From: CAYMST01 sp964393115 | GTDB lineage: Bacteria > Bacteroidota > Bacteroidia > Cytophagales > Cyclobacteriaceae | NCBI GenBank assembly: GCA_964393115.1 | Contig: CAYMST010000045.1 | Coordinates: 1 to 23,839 of the forward strand | DNA: 23,839 nt | Direction: 5' to 3' | Shown here: piece by piece, positions 16,449-23,839 of the stretch | Layout: each line of letters opens with the position of its first letter | How positions within the stretch are numbered: the first letter of the stretch is position 1 | Position numbers and translations under genes: made by a program | Notes under the pieces: model-generated | What the model saw: the letters and a program-made list of their open reading frames with translations, nothing else | Databases searched by the model: none | What the model was told of the DNA's origin: nothing

Positions 16449-16491
16449 TAAGTTTGTTGTGAAATCCATCCGGGCAGCAGACGGTCCGCTG
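16449..16491 (+). promoter_or_regulatory. Possible -7 box and GC-rich dyad upstream of kdsB
   Basis: TAAGTTTG (16449-16456) fits the Bacteroidetes -7 consensus exactly, but no -33 TTTG is found at the right distance. Downstream of the predicted transcription start, CAGCAGAC and GTCCGCTG (16475-16491) form a 17-bp dyad with one mismatched pair. It stands in a GC-rich island unlike its AT-rich surroundings. It could be an operator or a leader element. Confidence 0.25.
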
Positions 16492-16527
16492 TATCGGGCG
16501 GTGACCAATTGAAATAAACTAGTATAC

Positions 16528-17268
16528 ATGAAAATATTAGGTGTAATTCCTTCAAGATATGCTTCGAGTCGCTTACCGGGTAAACCCTTAAAAGATATTG
16601 GCGGTGCACCAATGATCACCCGAGTGTACCAACAGGCAAAAAAGTGTGAAGGGTTAATTGATGTGGTAGTCGCCACGGATGATTCTAGAATTTATGCGGC
16701 TATTGAGTCTGCGGGAGGGAAGGCTATGATGACTTCCGAAGCCCATCAAAACGGGACTGAGCGCTGTGCTGAGGTAATGGAAAAGTATGATGGGGATGTT
16801 GATTACGTGGTAAATATTCAAGGTGATGAGCCTTTTATTAACCCTCAGGAAATAGAAGACCTGATTAAAATACTTGATGGTAATACACAACTGGGGACGC
16901 TTATTAAGCGCATTGATAATCCTGAGGATCTCTGGAAAGATTCCATTATGAAAGTGGTGTTTAACGTTAGAATGGAAGCTCTTTACTTTAGTAGAAACTG
17001 CATTCCTTTTGTCAGAGAAAAACCAAAAGAAGATTGGTTGGAGGTTTATCCATACCATAAACATATAGGGATATATGCTTACCGACGAGATATACTTAAT
17101 CAAGTGGTGAACTTACCCATGAGCACGCTGGAGAAGACAGAGTCTCTTGAACAACTACGCTGGCTAGAGAACGGATACACAATAAAGTTAGTTGAGACCG
17201 AATATGAGTCTATGAGTGTAGATACACCAGAGGATTTAGAAAAAGCACGCAGCCTGGTAGTGCAATAA
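16528..17268 (+). CDS. kdsB: 3-deoxy-manno-octulosonate cytidylyltransferase (CMP-Kdo synthetase)
   Basis: The enzyme joins CTP and Kdo to give CMP-Kdo, the activated sugar needed for the lipopolysaccharide inner core; it acts in the cytoplasm. At 246 residues it has the family's usual length. The nucleotide-binding motif PSRYASSRLPGKPL (residues 8-21), NIQGDEPFI with the metal-binding Asp100, and the C-terminal VDTPEDLEKAR are all present. The GTERCAEV stretch also matches the family. It starts at ATG 125 bases after nfeD, with its own possible promoter box. It fits a Gram-negative cell with Kdo-containing LPS. No other Kdo genes are in the window. Confidence 0.96.
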   Translation: MKILGVIPSRYASSRLPGKPLKDIGGAPMITRVYQQAKKCEGLIDVVVATDDSRIYAAIESAGGKAMMTSEAHQNGTERCAEVMEKYDGDVDYVVNIQGDEPFINPQEIEDLIKILDGNTQLGTLIKRIDNPEDLWKDSIMKVVFNVRMEALYFSRNCIPFVREKPKEDWLEVYPYHKHIGIYAYRRDILNQVVNLPMSTLEKTESLEQLRWLENGYTIKLVETEYESMSVDTPEDLEKARSLVVQ

Positions 17269-17353
17269 TCTCGTTATGTGGATGAATTAAGGTGTTTTAA
17301 GTGCTATTAATTGTGGTTTTGTGAATATTTTCGCCGAATATTTACATTAAACC

Positions 17354-19576
17354 ATGAAAACACTTAATCTGTTAACACTAATTATTGTGCTACTAAGCAC
17401 CAGGTCCTACTCATTATCTCCAGGAGATATTACTTTCACAGGATTCAACGCTGACGGGAATGATGATTTTTCTATCGTTGCTTTGAAGGACTTAGACGGA
17501 CGCGAAAATACTATTCTAATCACTTTTACGGATAAAGTCTGGAATGGAAGCAGCTTCAATTCTGGAGAAGGAAGAATAGAGTGGACTATCGACTCTAGAA
17601 TTAAAGCCGGAACTATTGTCCACTTTCGTAACCTTACTGATTCTATCTATGCCTCGATTGGTAGCGTAGAGGAATTCAGCGCATTTAGCCTATCTGGAAC
17701 AGACGAACAGCTATTTGCTGTTGCTGGAACCTTAACATCTCCAGTGTTTGTTGCCGCTATCTTTAACGATGATGCATTGGCCGGTGGCAATACTTTGTCT
17801 GGTACAGGGTTGAAGATAGATACCACGGCTATTGAGTTAGATGGGGTAAATAGTGATGCTGATATCGCGGCATACACAGGCACAAGGACAGGGCAGTCAG
17901 GATTAAGCGATTTCCTGACGATCATAGCCGATGTGTCTAACTGGGAAGCTCAAGATGCCTCAGGAGATCAGAGTAATGATTTAGTTGGTCCTGATATTCC
18001 GTTCTCTAGTATAGTTTTCAAAAGGGATAGTACGGTGTGGACATCTGTTGGATGGTCAAATGGATTCCCAAGTTTAACCACCGATGTGGTTATTCAAGCA
18101 GATTACGATGGCGTAGGATTTACCTGCATGGACTTACAAATTTTGGATTCTTATCATCTCACCGTGGGTCAGGGGGTGTTGGAAGTCAATGGTGATGTCG
18201 ATAATAATGGAACGTTGGTTATTAAGTCGGGAGCTGAGCTAATGACTTACGGAGGTAAAGAATGGATAGGAAATGCGGTCGAAGTTCAAAGGTTTACCCG
18301 TTATCAAGATGGGAGGTACAGCTTTGTGGGATCACCGGTTACCCATGATTTGTTGAGAGGAGATTCACTCGGGTCTTTTGTATATCGATATGATGAGCAA
18401 ATGCCTTATGGTACTGATGGCTTAAATCGCTGGAAACAAGCTTCTCAAGATACGCTTAGAGCTGGTGTGGGATATACGCAAGCCTATAAGCAGTTGCTGA
18501 CTTTTCGCGGAGTTCCTAATGCAGGCACCATTGAGGTGGAAGGAACCTATACCGATAATGGTTCTGTGAATACAGACGGATGGGTTCTCGTGTCAAACCC
18601 ATATCCATCGTCTCTTAGTGTAAGGTCATTTCTTAATGGGAATAGAAATTTGGATGGAACTATATACTTATGGGATGACAACGGATCAGATGTCGAAAGA
18701 GGTACCAATGCCGATTATATTGCTGTAAATGCACTTGGACACACGATGGATAGTCGAAAAGGTAATGGAAGTAGATTTAACAACCATATCGGTGTAGCGC
18801 AGGCCTTTTTTGTGAGGATTCAACATGCCGACTCTTCTCATATCATTCATTTTGTTGACAGCATGCGCGCTACTGGTTTTTCCGCCGATGATAATTTTTT
18901 TCGATTACAAACTGACAGGAATGTCCTAAAGTTACATATCACAGACGAAAGTCAGCAGGAATACAGTGAAACACTTCTTGGCTTTTTAAGCGATGCTACA
19001 AATAGCGTTGACCGTGATTATGACGCTGTTAGAATGAAGAAAAAAGGACTTTCCGTGTACTCATATTTGGGGGAATCGAAGTATGCTATTCAAGCCCTAC
19101 CAAATGATTTTAAGGAAGGAGTCAAAATTGGTATAGATGGATTAGGTCAACGGGATTTTTATATGGATATGGAGGTTTTGGACGGAAGCATCCATAAAAG
19201 CAATTGTGTTCTTCACGACACATGGCTCGGAATATCACACTCCTTTGAGCAGGGGGGCTATGTCTTTGAAAACAACTCTTCTCGCCAAGAGCCTAGATTT
19301 TGGTTGGAAATAACATCATCAACCTCCACAGTTTTGTCTTCTACAACGCACCAAGGAGCTTTGGATTTTAAAGTATTGCCACATGGTATAAACATAAATA
19401 ATAAATTAAATCACACCGTAAATTTCAAGGTGTTTGACCCGCTGGGTAATGTGTTGATGGAAAAGGAGTTTAACCCTAGCGGCGCTAATTCGTTTATTCC
19501 CTACTACTTTACAAGAAATAGGTTATATTTGATTAGCGTTAACTCAAAGACCAAAAAAATCATTTTTCAAAATTGA
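17354..19576 (+). CDS. Secreted 740-residue beta-rich protein with probable T9SS-like C-terminal domain
   Basis: A signal peptide (MKTLNLLTLIIVLLST) is followed by an N-terminal domain starting DITFTGFNADGNDDFS, with VWNGSSFNSGEGRIEW. This domain is common in secreted Bacteroidota proteins. A middle region has DGWVLVSNPYPSSLSVRSFL and AQAFFVRI, the core seen ahead of sorting domains in many T9SS substrates. The last ~75 residues (VNFKVFDPLGNVLMEKEF, then YLISVNSKTKKIIF) have the strand pattern of a T9SS sorting domain but lack the usual PNP motif. Surface export is therefore probable, not certain. It is followed after 7 bases by a PID-CTERM-like microprotein gene, so the two are almost surely co-transcribed. 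Function is unknown. Confidence 0.85.
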   Translation: MKTLNLLTLIIVLLSTRSYSLSPGDITFTGFNADGNDDFSIVALKDLDGRENTILITFTDKVWNGSSFNSGEGRIEWTIDSRIKAGTIVHFRNLTDSIYASIGSVEEFSAFSLSGTDEQLFAVAGTLTSPVFVAAIFNDDALAGGNTLSGTGLKIDTTAIELDGVNSDADIAAYTGTRTGQSGLSDFLTIIADVSNWEAQDASGDQSNDLVGPDIPFSSIVFKRDSTVWTSVGWSNGFPSLTTDVVIQADYDGVGFTCMDLQILDSYHLTVGQGVLEVNGDVDNNGTLVIKSGAELMTYGGKEWIGNAVEVQRFTRYQDGRYSFVGSPVTHDLLRGDSLGSFVYRYDEQMPYGTDGLNRWKQASQDTLRAGVGYTQAYKQLLTFRGVPNAGTIEVEGTYTDNGSVNTDGWVLVSNPYPSSLSVRSFLNGNRNLDGTIYLWDDNGSDVERGTNADYIAVNALGHTMDSRKGNGSRFNNHIGVAQAFFVRIQHADSSHIIHFVDSMRATGFSADDNFFRLQTDRNVLKLHITDESQQEYSETLLGFLSDATNSVDRDYDAVRMKKKGLSVYSYLGESKYAIQALPNDFKEGVKIGIDGLGQRDFYMDMEVLDGSIHKSNCVLHDTWLGISHSFEQGGYVFENNSSRQEPRFWLEITSSTSTVLSSTTHQGALDFKVLPHGININNKLNHTVNFKVFDPLGNVLMEKEFNPSGANSFIPYYFTRNRLYLISVNSKTKKIIFQN

Positions 19577-19583
19577 TGTTATT

Positions 19584-19760
19584 ATGAATTTTACTAAAAT
19601 TTTTCTGAGCTCAGGTATGCTAATGATGAGTGCTGTGTTGCTAGCACAGGGAGGAGCTCCTCCAGCAGTACCAATTGATGGCGGTTTAAGCCTTGCCCTA
19701 TTAGCAACGGGTGGAGCTATTGGAATCCGTGCATTGAGAAAAAAGAAAGAAAATCAATGA
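19584..19760 (+). CDS. PID-CTERM-like sorting-domain microprotein, 58 residues
   Basis: This short gene starts with ATG 7 bases after the stop of the secreted 740-residue protein and ends 7 bases before a terminator. It encodes a signal-peptide-like N-terminus (MNFTKIFLSSGMLMMSAVLL), then AQGGAPPAVPIDGGLSLALL, a Gly/Ala-rich hydrophobic segment, and a basic tail (RALRKKKENQ). The tripartite order PxxxPIDGG, hydrophobic helix, Arg/Lys cluster is that of the PID-CTERM sorting domain in Bacteroidota. That domain resembles the exosortase signals PEP-CTERM and VPEID-CTERM. With the two ends removed almost no mature protein is left, so the product may be a short surface peptide or a helper of the upstream protein. 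Identification is from motif memory. Confidence 0.85.
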   Translation: MNFTKIFLSSGMLMMSAVLLAQGGAPPAVPIDGGLSLALLATGGAIGIRALRKKKENQ

Positions 19761-19767
19761 TGTTAGT

Positions 19768-19792
19768 AAGCCACGTGAAGCGTGGCTTTTTT
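19768..19792 (+). terminator. Rho-independent terminator after the PID-CTERM-like gene
   Basis: AAGCCACG (19768-19775) pairs with CGTGGCTT (19781-19788) across a five-base loop, followed by a run of T. It lies 7 bases after the microprotein's stop and overlaps the stop of the convergent MscS gene. The lack of a T-run on the other strand means it serves the plus strand. Confidence 0.85.
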
Positions 19793-20306
19793 ATTTAATT
19801 TCTATCATGGGTTTTTGAATGGCTAAACTGGAAGGGTAGTGTACGAGCTTGCCCTCATCATCCAAAAAAATAATAGAGAATAAAGTGATGTCTTGAACGA
19901 TCCCCTGAATTGAGTTATCACCATCTACTATTCTTACATGTGACCCAATTTTGTACGGAAAATAAAAGAAGAGTATTACCGATGATGTGATATTACTAAT
20001 CACTGACCATTGAGCGAACAAGGCTATACCGGCTACTGTAAAGAAAGACACAAAGTATATCTCGAGTCCACTGAGTGAAATATCAAAGATCCAGGCCATA
20101 GCGAACAAGAACAGAATGGCGAGAGCAATGCCAAATACCTTTTGTACATATGCAGTTCTTTGATCGGAAAACGCACTTTTTAGAGCAACCCTAATAACTC
20201 TCCGCTTAGCTAGGTTACGCAGCGCCAAATAAACCATAAATACGATAAGCGCTAATACAATTTTTAAGACTTCGTTTTCGGTAATATTTTCAAGAAATGC
20301 TTCCAT
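19791..20306 (-). CDS. Small MscS-family mechanosensitive channel
   Basis: The 171-residue protein has a first membrane helix near residues 14-30 and two more at about 57-72 and 80-105. Then comes the typical MscS pore/beta junction, with GIALFAQWSVISNITSSVILFF followed by PYKIGSHVRIVDGD. The beta domain (IQGIVQDITLFSIIFLDDEG) is present, but the large C-terminal cytoplasmic part of E. coli MscS is missing. Short forms like this exist. It would open on membrane tension and release small solutes. Its ATG overlaps the stop TAA of the upstream glycosyltransferase by one base, so the two are translationally coupled. It is the last gene of the minus-strand operon. Confidence 0.88.
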   Translation of the reverse strand: MEAFLENITENEVLKIVLALIVFMVYLALRNLAKRRVIRVALKSAFSDQRTAYVQKVFGIALAILFLFAMAWIFDISLSGLEIYFVSFFTVAGIALFAQWSVISNITSSVILFFYFPYKIGSHVRIVDGDNSIQGIVQDITLFSIIFLDDEGKLVHYPSSLAIQKPMIEIK

Positions 20307-21178
20307 TAGTTATCTCTGTTGTGGATTGATGAATGGCTCTTTGCCCGTGCAAACTGATCGTCATACTTTCGAGGAAAAGGAATAAAGATGTGTTTTTCTC
20401 GAAATTTAGCCAACTGATACATAGAGTTAAATCCGCAGCCAGTAAAAATCTTATCAGCCAGTGGAAACACATCACAAGCAGGGTAGTGTTTTACAAACCG
20501 AATACCGTTATTGTCTTGAATTACTAGGTCACTTATCACCAATAACTTTGGTGATACATTTTCAATATCGGCCCAATCCATAGCTTGTGCTATGAGCGCA
20601 TCAATTTCATCTTGTTTTGAGGTATGGGTAATTACCCATAAGGGAGACTTGTTTTTTTCTGAGGGAAATAAATCAATGATCTTATTTTGAATGCTAATAG
20701 GATTTGGTAAGGGGTAGTTAAGTTGGAGGTATTCGAAGTTGGCGCTGAATATTTTGATATGACTTAGCTGTTCTGGTATTTTTTCCTCTGTAACCCAGAT
20801 AGTGTCTATGGCATAAACGGAGAGCTTTGATGCGTAATTTTCCCAAACCATATGCCGGTGTATCAGTTCAATTTGCTGTACCCCTATGCCTCGCAGTTCA
20901 TCGCCTTGAATTTCTCCAAGGATTCCATTCGGAAAGACATCGATGATGAGCTTGTCTACAGAGTAATTGATAATTGTGGACTTTAGTTTCGCAAATAACG
21001 CCTTAGGGGTAGCGTCATGTGATTCGCTGATGAATACATACTTGTCAGGAGGTAGTATCTCACTGACCAAGCGACAATTTGTAAATAGCCGGTATTCCTC
21101 TATCTGCCATGAGGTAATGGCGGCAAGCGATCTGGTGATGTGACCAAGTCCACCCCCCATGGCATATATTAAATTCAT
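20306..21178 (-). CDS. MurG/GT28-like glycosyltransferase (GT-B fold)
   Basis: The 290-residue protein starts YAMGGGLGHITRSL, the N-terminal Gly-rich acceptor loop of MurG/GT28-like and related UDP-glycosyltransferases. The C-terminal donor site GCGFNSMYQLAKFREKHIF, followed by PFPRKYDDQFARA, matches that class. It is short for a GT-B enzyme (usually 350-400), and the C-terminus ends soon after the donor-site motif. A compact or partly reduced enzyme is therefore possible. There is no signal peptide; it is cytoplasmic or membrane-associated. It sits in an operon with a GT4 enzyme, a lipoprotein and an MscS channel. Donor and acceptor are unknown. Confidence 0.8.
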   Translation of the reverse strand: MNLIYAMGGGLGHITRSLAAITSWQIEEYRLFTNCRLVSEILPPDKYVFISESHDATPKALFAKLKSTIINYSVDKLIIDVFPNGILGEIQGDELRGIGVQQIELIHRHMVWENYASKLSVYAIDTIWVTEEKIPEQLSHIKIFSANFEYLQLNYPLPNPISIQNKIIDLFPSEKNKSPLWVITHTSKQDEIDALIAQAMDWADIENVSPKLLVISDLVIQDNNGIRFVKHYPACDVFPLADKIFTGCGFNSMYQLAKFREKHIFIPFPRKYDDQFARAKSHSSIHNRDN

Positions 21179-21179
21179 A

Positions 21180-21779
21180 TTACTGTTGGTTCATCACAAT
21201 GAGCAAGGCACTGCTATGTGCAAGTTGCATTCTTCGATCCAAAAGTAAGCTAAGTGAAAGGTAATTATTCAGTTTAGAAATTTTCTTGTCAGCTAAGACT
21301 GTAAAAAGACCGTCCTCTTTTGGCGTAAACTCCTTATCCCCTTGGTAGAATTTTCCATTTTTCAGCTTCCACTCTACTGATTCTGACATGTCTTCCTGAG
21401 TAGAAACCTTTAGTTTATCAGAAGAGGTTTTGACTTTAAAAATGAGTTGTGAATCAGGAGTCCTTAGCTTCCAGGAGTCAGGTTTGATCTTAATATGAAA
21501 TGCCTCGCGACCATCTTGATCGTAAAACTTGATCTTATCACCACTACTATTGGGCTTAAAGTCAAGTGATTTGTCCTTCAAAACGATTTTGCCAGAGCTA
21601 GCCAATGGGGCAGAAAATAGCAGTTTGTCTTGTTCGTCGTAGCAGGTAATACCTTCCGGGGCTGTGGATGTTTCAGCTAGTGTTTTTGACGAAATGTAGT
21701 TTACGGAGGTCGCCTTACGTTTCGAACATGAAACCAGGATTAACACTAGTGCTATGCTCAGTATATTTATGGCTTTCAT
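21180..21779 (-). CDS. Small lipoprotein of unknown function
   Basis: The 199-residue protein has a lipoprotein signal ending ILVSC, with the lipidated Cys at residue 18. The rest is made of short beta-like repeats rich in Lys, Asp and Ser (KDKSLDFKPNSSGDKIKF, IKIKPDSWKLRTPDSQ). These look like an antiparallel sheet or barrel-like strand set. I do not recognise the family. It starts one base after the GT4 gene's stop and ends one base before the next gene's start, so it is firmly in the operon. An outer-membrane lipoprotein role in the same glycan or envelope process is the simplest guess. Confidence 0.8.
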   Translation of the reverse strand: MKAINILSIALVLILVSCSKRKATSVNYISSKTLAETSTAPEGITCYDEQDKLLFSAPLASSGKIVLKDKSLDFKPNSSGDKIKFYDQDGREAFHIKIKPDSWKLRTPDSQLIFKVKTSSDKLKVSTQEDMSESVEWKLKNGKFYQGDKEFTPKEDGLFTVLADKKISKLNNYLSLSLLLDRRMQLAHSSALLIVMNQQ

Positions 21780-21780
21780 C

Positions 21781-22896
21781 TCAAATAATATTTGTTAACA
21801 GTTCGCTCAATTTCTCAGTTTCCATTTCTTTGGTATAGTTTGTTTTAATAGTGGTCTTTAATAGTTCTCCTAGTGATGCTCGTTTTTCTTTAGGCAACTG
21901 AAGATAATCAAATACTTTTTTTCCACAATCCTCTATATCACCGGCTCTGAACATAAAGGGGTAGTCTAAAGGAGCAAGCAGGTCATACATGCCGTCGACA
22001 TCACTCGTGATCACGGGAATACCAAGTGCAGCGGACTCTAGTAGTACATTGGGCATTCCGTCATAAAACGATGGAATAGCAACAGCATCACAGGTAAGGT
22101 AATACTTCATCAACTCAAAATGATCCAAGAATTCGAGATGGACATAGTTGATGTTTTTGTCTGTAAGTTCGGTTTTTGATGCCTCATTGAGCTCACCAAC
22201 GAACAAAAACTTAATGCGGTCAGTCAATTTCTTGAGATGAACAGTTTCCAGAAAGAAATTAACTCCCTTTTTTGCTTTCAGTTGTCCAAATATTCCAAAA
22301 ACGAGTTCTTCTTTTTTGACGTTCTCTTCTCGCCATCTATGTGCAAACGATATTTCGCTTTGCATGGGCTGCCATTCGTCTAGATCAATCCCATTTGGGA
22401 CATATTGCACTTGTCTATTAGGAATTAGTAACTCAATTTGCTCTGACTTCTTTTTGCTCACTGAGATGACCAAATTGGCTTCTATAATAGCATCTTCGAT
22501 GTATCCACGTTTTCGAGGTGTAAAAATCCCCAAGTCAAAGTCATTACCACGAAACATAGTAACGAGTTTGACATTCAACCACTTTTTATAAACTGGCGCG
22601 GCTAATAATGGCAGGTATCCCCCAAAACAAACCAAAAAGCCGATGGAGGTATATTGTTGCTGTAAAAAGATATAAAGCCTATTTAAGGTATGAGCTTCAC
22701 TATCCTCAAAAGGTATGGAGGTGTATGATCCATTTTGCTCCGTTTTTCGCTGATAGGGGCGCGAACCTTGATAAAGGTGAATGATATGAATGGTATGGCC
22801 GGACTTTCGGAGTCCGTTGATGATTCGGTCACAAGATTGTGCCATTCCTCCTCGTTGTGGAGGATAATTTTCAGTGAGCCAAAGCATTTCAACCAT
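21781..22896 (-). CDS. Family 4 glycosyltransferase (GT-B)
   Basis: The 371-residue enzyme opens with LTENYPPQRGGMAQ, the acceptor-side loop of GT4 enzymes. It has PNGID at the domain hinge, FGQLKAKKGVNFFLE at the start of the donor domain, and the GT4 signature PSFYDGMPNVLLESAALGIP with the paired acidic E-x7-E pattern. It would transfer a sugar from a nucleotide donor to a surface glycan or lipid acceptor. The start could be the ATG at 22896 or the one three codons later (MLWLTENYPP). It sits 47 bases after the preceding gene and one base before the lipoprotein gene. Specificity is unknown. Confidence 0.93.
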   Translation of the reverse strand: MVEMLWLTENYPPQRGGMAQSCDRIINGLRKSGHTIHIIHLYQGSRPYQRKTEQNGSYTSIPFEDSEAHTLNRLYIFLQQQYTSIGFLVCFGGYLPLLAAPVYKKWLNVKLVTMFRGNDFDLGIFTPRKRGYIEDAIIEANLVISVSKKKSEQIELLIPNRQVQYVPNGIDLDEWQPMQSEISFAHRWREENVKKEELVFGIFGQLKAKKGVNFFLETVHLKKLTDRIKFLFVGELNEASKTELTDKNINYVHLEFLDHFELMKYYLTCDAVAIPSFYDGMPNVLLESAALGIPVITSDVDGMYDLLAPLDYPFMFRAGDIEDCGKKVFDYLQLPKEKRASLGELLKTTIKTNYTKEMETEKLSELLTNII

Positions 22897-22943
22897 ACGC
22901 TAAGTAGTCAGAAATTTAGCCTGTCCAATGAATGTTCAATCAC

Positions 22944-23839
22944 TTAACTATCGTGGAAAGAGTCTGCGGTATCCATGTCGCTACTGACCATTTCTGTCTC
23001 CATATGATCAAATGACTCATAGTCATAGGTGTCGAAGGTGGATACCCAAAGGACAGTACCCATTTCGTCAAAAGAATCAGAATGTGTCTGGTGCGTTGCC
23101 GGTGTTGTAGTAGGAGCATCGGAGTCTGTTTCCGCTTCAGGAATAGGTTTGATAGGTGTGAATTGGTTGAATATCAGGTCTATTTGTGCGATGAAGTCCT
23201 TAAGAGGTAATACACTATACTGCTCTTCAGATTTTATTTTCCCCTTCAACTTACAGATGTATGAGTCGCTGATTTCCTCTATTCTAACGTGCGAATTAGT
23301 ATCACTTTTTAACTGATACATATTTTTGCCGATCACTAGTTTAATGAAAAACTGATGGGCGACCTTGTATTTAGTTTTAAACTTAACCTTTCCTCGTGCG
23401 TTTCTTTTGGAGAAGTCTTGGCGCCTTATATCATCGGTAATCACGAACTCTAGTAAAGAACTGTCGAGTAGGGACACTCTCGCCTTGATCCATTTGGCTT
23501 CATACTGAGTGATCTCGCGACCATTATTTAATTTAAACTTCTTAATTGGTTTTTGTTTGTATGGATCTTTAAAGTCAAGCTGTGCAGCCATCTTCTGTCG
23601 ATTACCCGCTTTTGCCTGAATTAGCTTCATAAGTGGAAATACGACCTTTCTCAAATGGTTGTTAAGGTCTCGTTTAGAAAATTTTCGTTTTACTCTACCA
23701 AGGTGAACGGCATAGGTCACTAAAAGAATAACAGCAACAAACAATACGAAAAAACCAGTAAATAAGGTGAGTAGGAAAAGTATGATAGATGCGATGACAA
23801 AACCAAAAATCTTACTTTTTAAGGATTTAATACCAGCTT
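22944..23839 (-). CDS. Membrane-anchored unknown protein with acidic Ser/Thr/Asp-rich tail, cut by right edge
   Basis: The frame is open to the window edge with no in-frame ATG, so the start lies beyond 23839; a TTG at 23744 would delete part of the membrane region. The visible N-terminus has a hydrophobic run of about 45 residues (FGFVIASIILFLLTLFTGFF onward), enough for two helices. A basic stretch (GRVKRKFSKRD) should face the cytoplasm. A middle beta-rich domain follows, containing KFKLNNGREITQYEAKWIKA and KGKVKFKTKYKVAHQFFIKL-like strands. The last 65 or so residues are rich in Asp, Ser, Thr, Met and His and look disordered. I do not recognise the family. It is the first visible gene of the glycosyltransferase operon. 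Confidence 0.75.
   Translation of the reverse strand, partial: AGIKSLKSKIFGFVIASIILFLLTLFTGFFVLFVAVILLVTYAVHLGRVKRKFSKRDLNNHLRKVVFPLMKLIQAKAGNRQKMAAQLDFKDPYKQKPIKKFKLNNGREITQYEAKWIKARVSLLDSSLLEFVITDDIRRQDFSKRNARGKVKFKTKYKVAHQFFIKLVIGKNMYQLKSDTNSHVRIEEISDSYICKLKGKIKSEEQYSVLPLKDFIAQIDLIFNQFTPIKPIPEAETDSDAPTTTPATHQTHSDSFDEMGTVLWVSTFDTYDYESFDHMETEMVSSDMDTADSFHDS

Noticed and set aside
17317..17345. Promoter for the 740-residue protein (TTTTG and TATTTAC)
   Set aside because: The -7 box matches poorly, the spacing is short, and it would leave only about a few bases of leader.
22316..23316. Plus-strand reading frames opposite the GT4 and edge genes
   Set aside because: They are antisense to well-supported genes and have no domain or signal of their own.

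Overview
The window looks like chromosomal DNA from a gliding or marine-type member of the Bacteroidota, probably Cytophagales-like. The evidence is a secreted protein with a clear type IX secretion (T9SS) C-terminal sorting domain, a second secreted protein with a probable one, a DUF4114/LruC-type lipoprotein, a LysM plus double-psi beta-barrel protein of a kind common in this phylum, a PID-CTERM-like microprotein, and -7 promoter boxes of the Bacteroidetes form TAnnTTTG. No rRNA, tRNA, CRISPR array, transposase or phage gene was seen. The taxonomic placement is inference from gene content; no marker gene was available.

Bases 1-9214, plus strand, encode surface proteins. A very large cysteine-rich T9SS adhesin enters from the left edge. 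It is interrupted by a single-base frameshift near 420-424, carries four tandem units of exactly 300 bp, and ends in a T9SS sorting domain. After a good terminator comes a miniature paralogue (3433-4434) that has the same Fn3-like and 100-residue modules but no sorting domain. About 1.1 kb without any convincing gene follows. Then come a DUF4114/LruC-type lipoprotein (5611-7671) with a terminator, and an unrecognised exported 450-residue protein (7862-9214).

Bases 9238-14764, minus strand, form a tightly packed block. In transcription order it holds a possible DUF4905 protein, a LysM x3/DPBB envelope protein, a DegT-family sugar aminotransferase, a PglD/NeuD-like acyltransferase, a sodium:solute symporter and a GNAT acetyltransferase. 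Several junctions overlap or are only a few bases apart. The aminotransferase and acyltransferase fit amino-sugar synthesis followed by N-acylation for a surface glycan, although a 180-base gap with an 11-bp inverted repeat separates them.

Bases 14993-19760, plus strand, hold a long-form NfeD protease/membrane protein without a stomatin neighbour, KdsB (CMP-Kdo synthesis for lipopolysaccharide), a 740-residue secreted protein with a probable T9SS-like tail, and, 7 nt downstream, a 58-residue PID-CTERM-like microprotein with no longer reading frame around it. A terminator closes this unit. Bases 19791-23839, minus strand, form a second tight operon: a membrane-anchored unknown protein running off the right edge, a GT4 glycosyltransferase, a small lipoprotein, a MurG-like glycosyltransferase and a small MscS channel. 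Overall the window is about cell-envelope building and display: glycans, lipoproteins and secreted repeat proteins.
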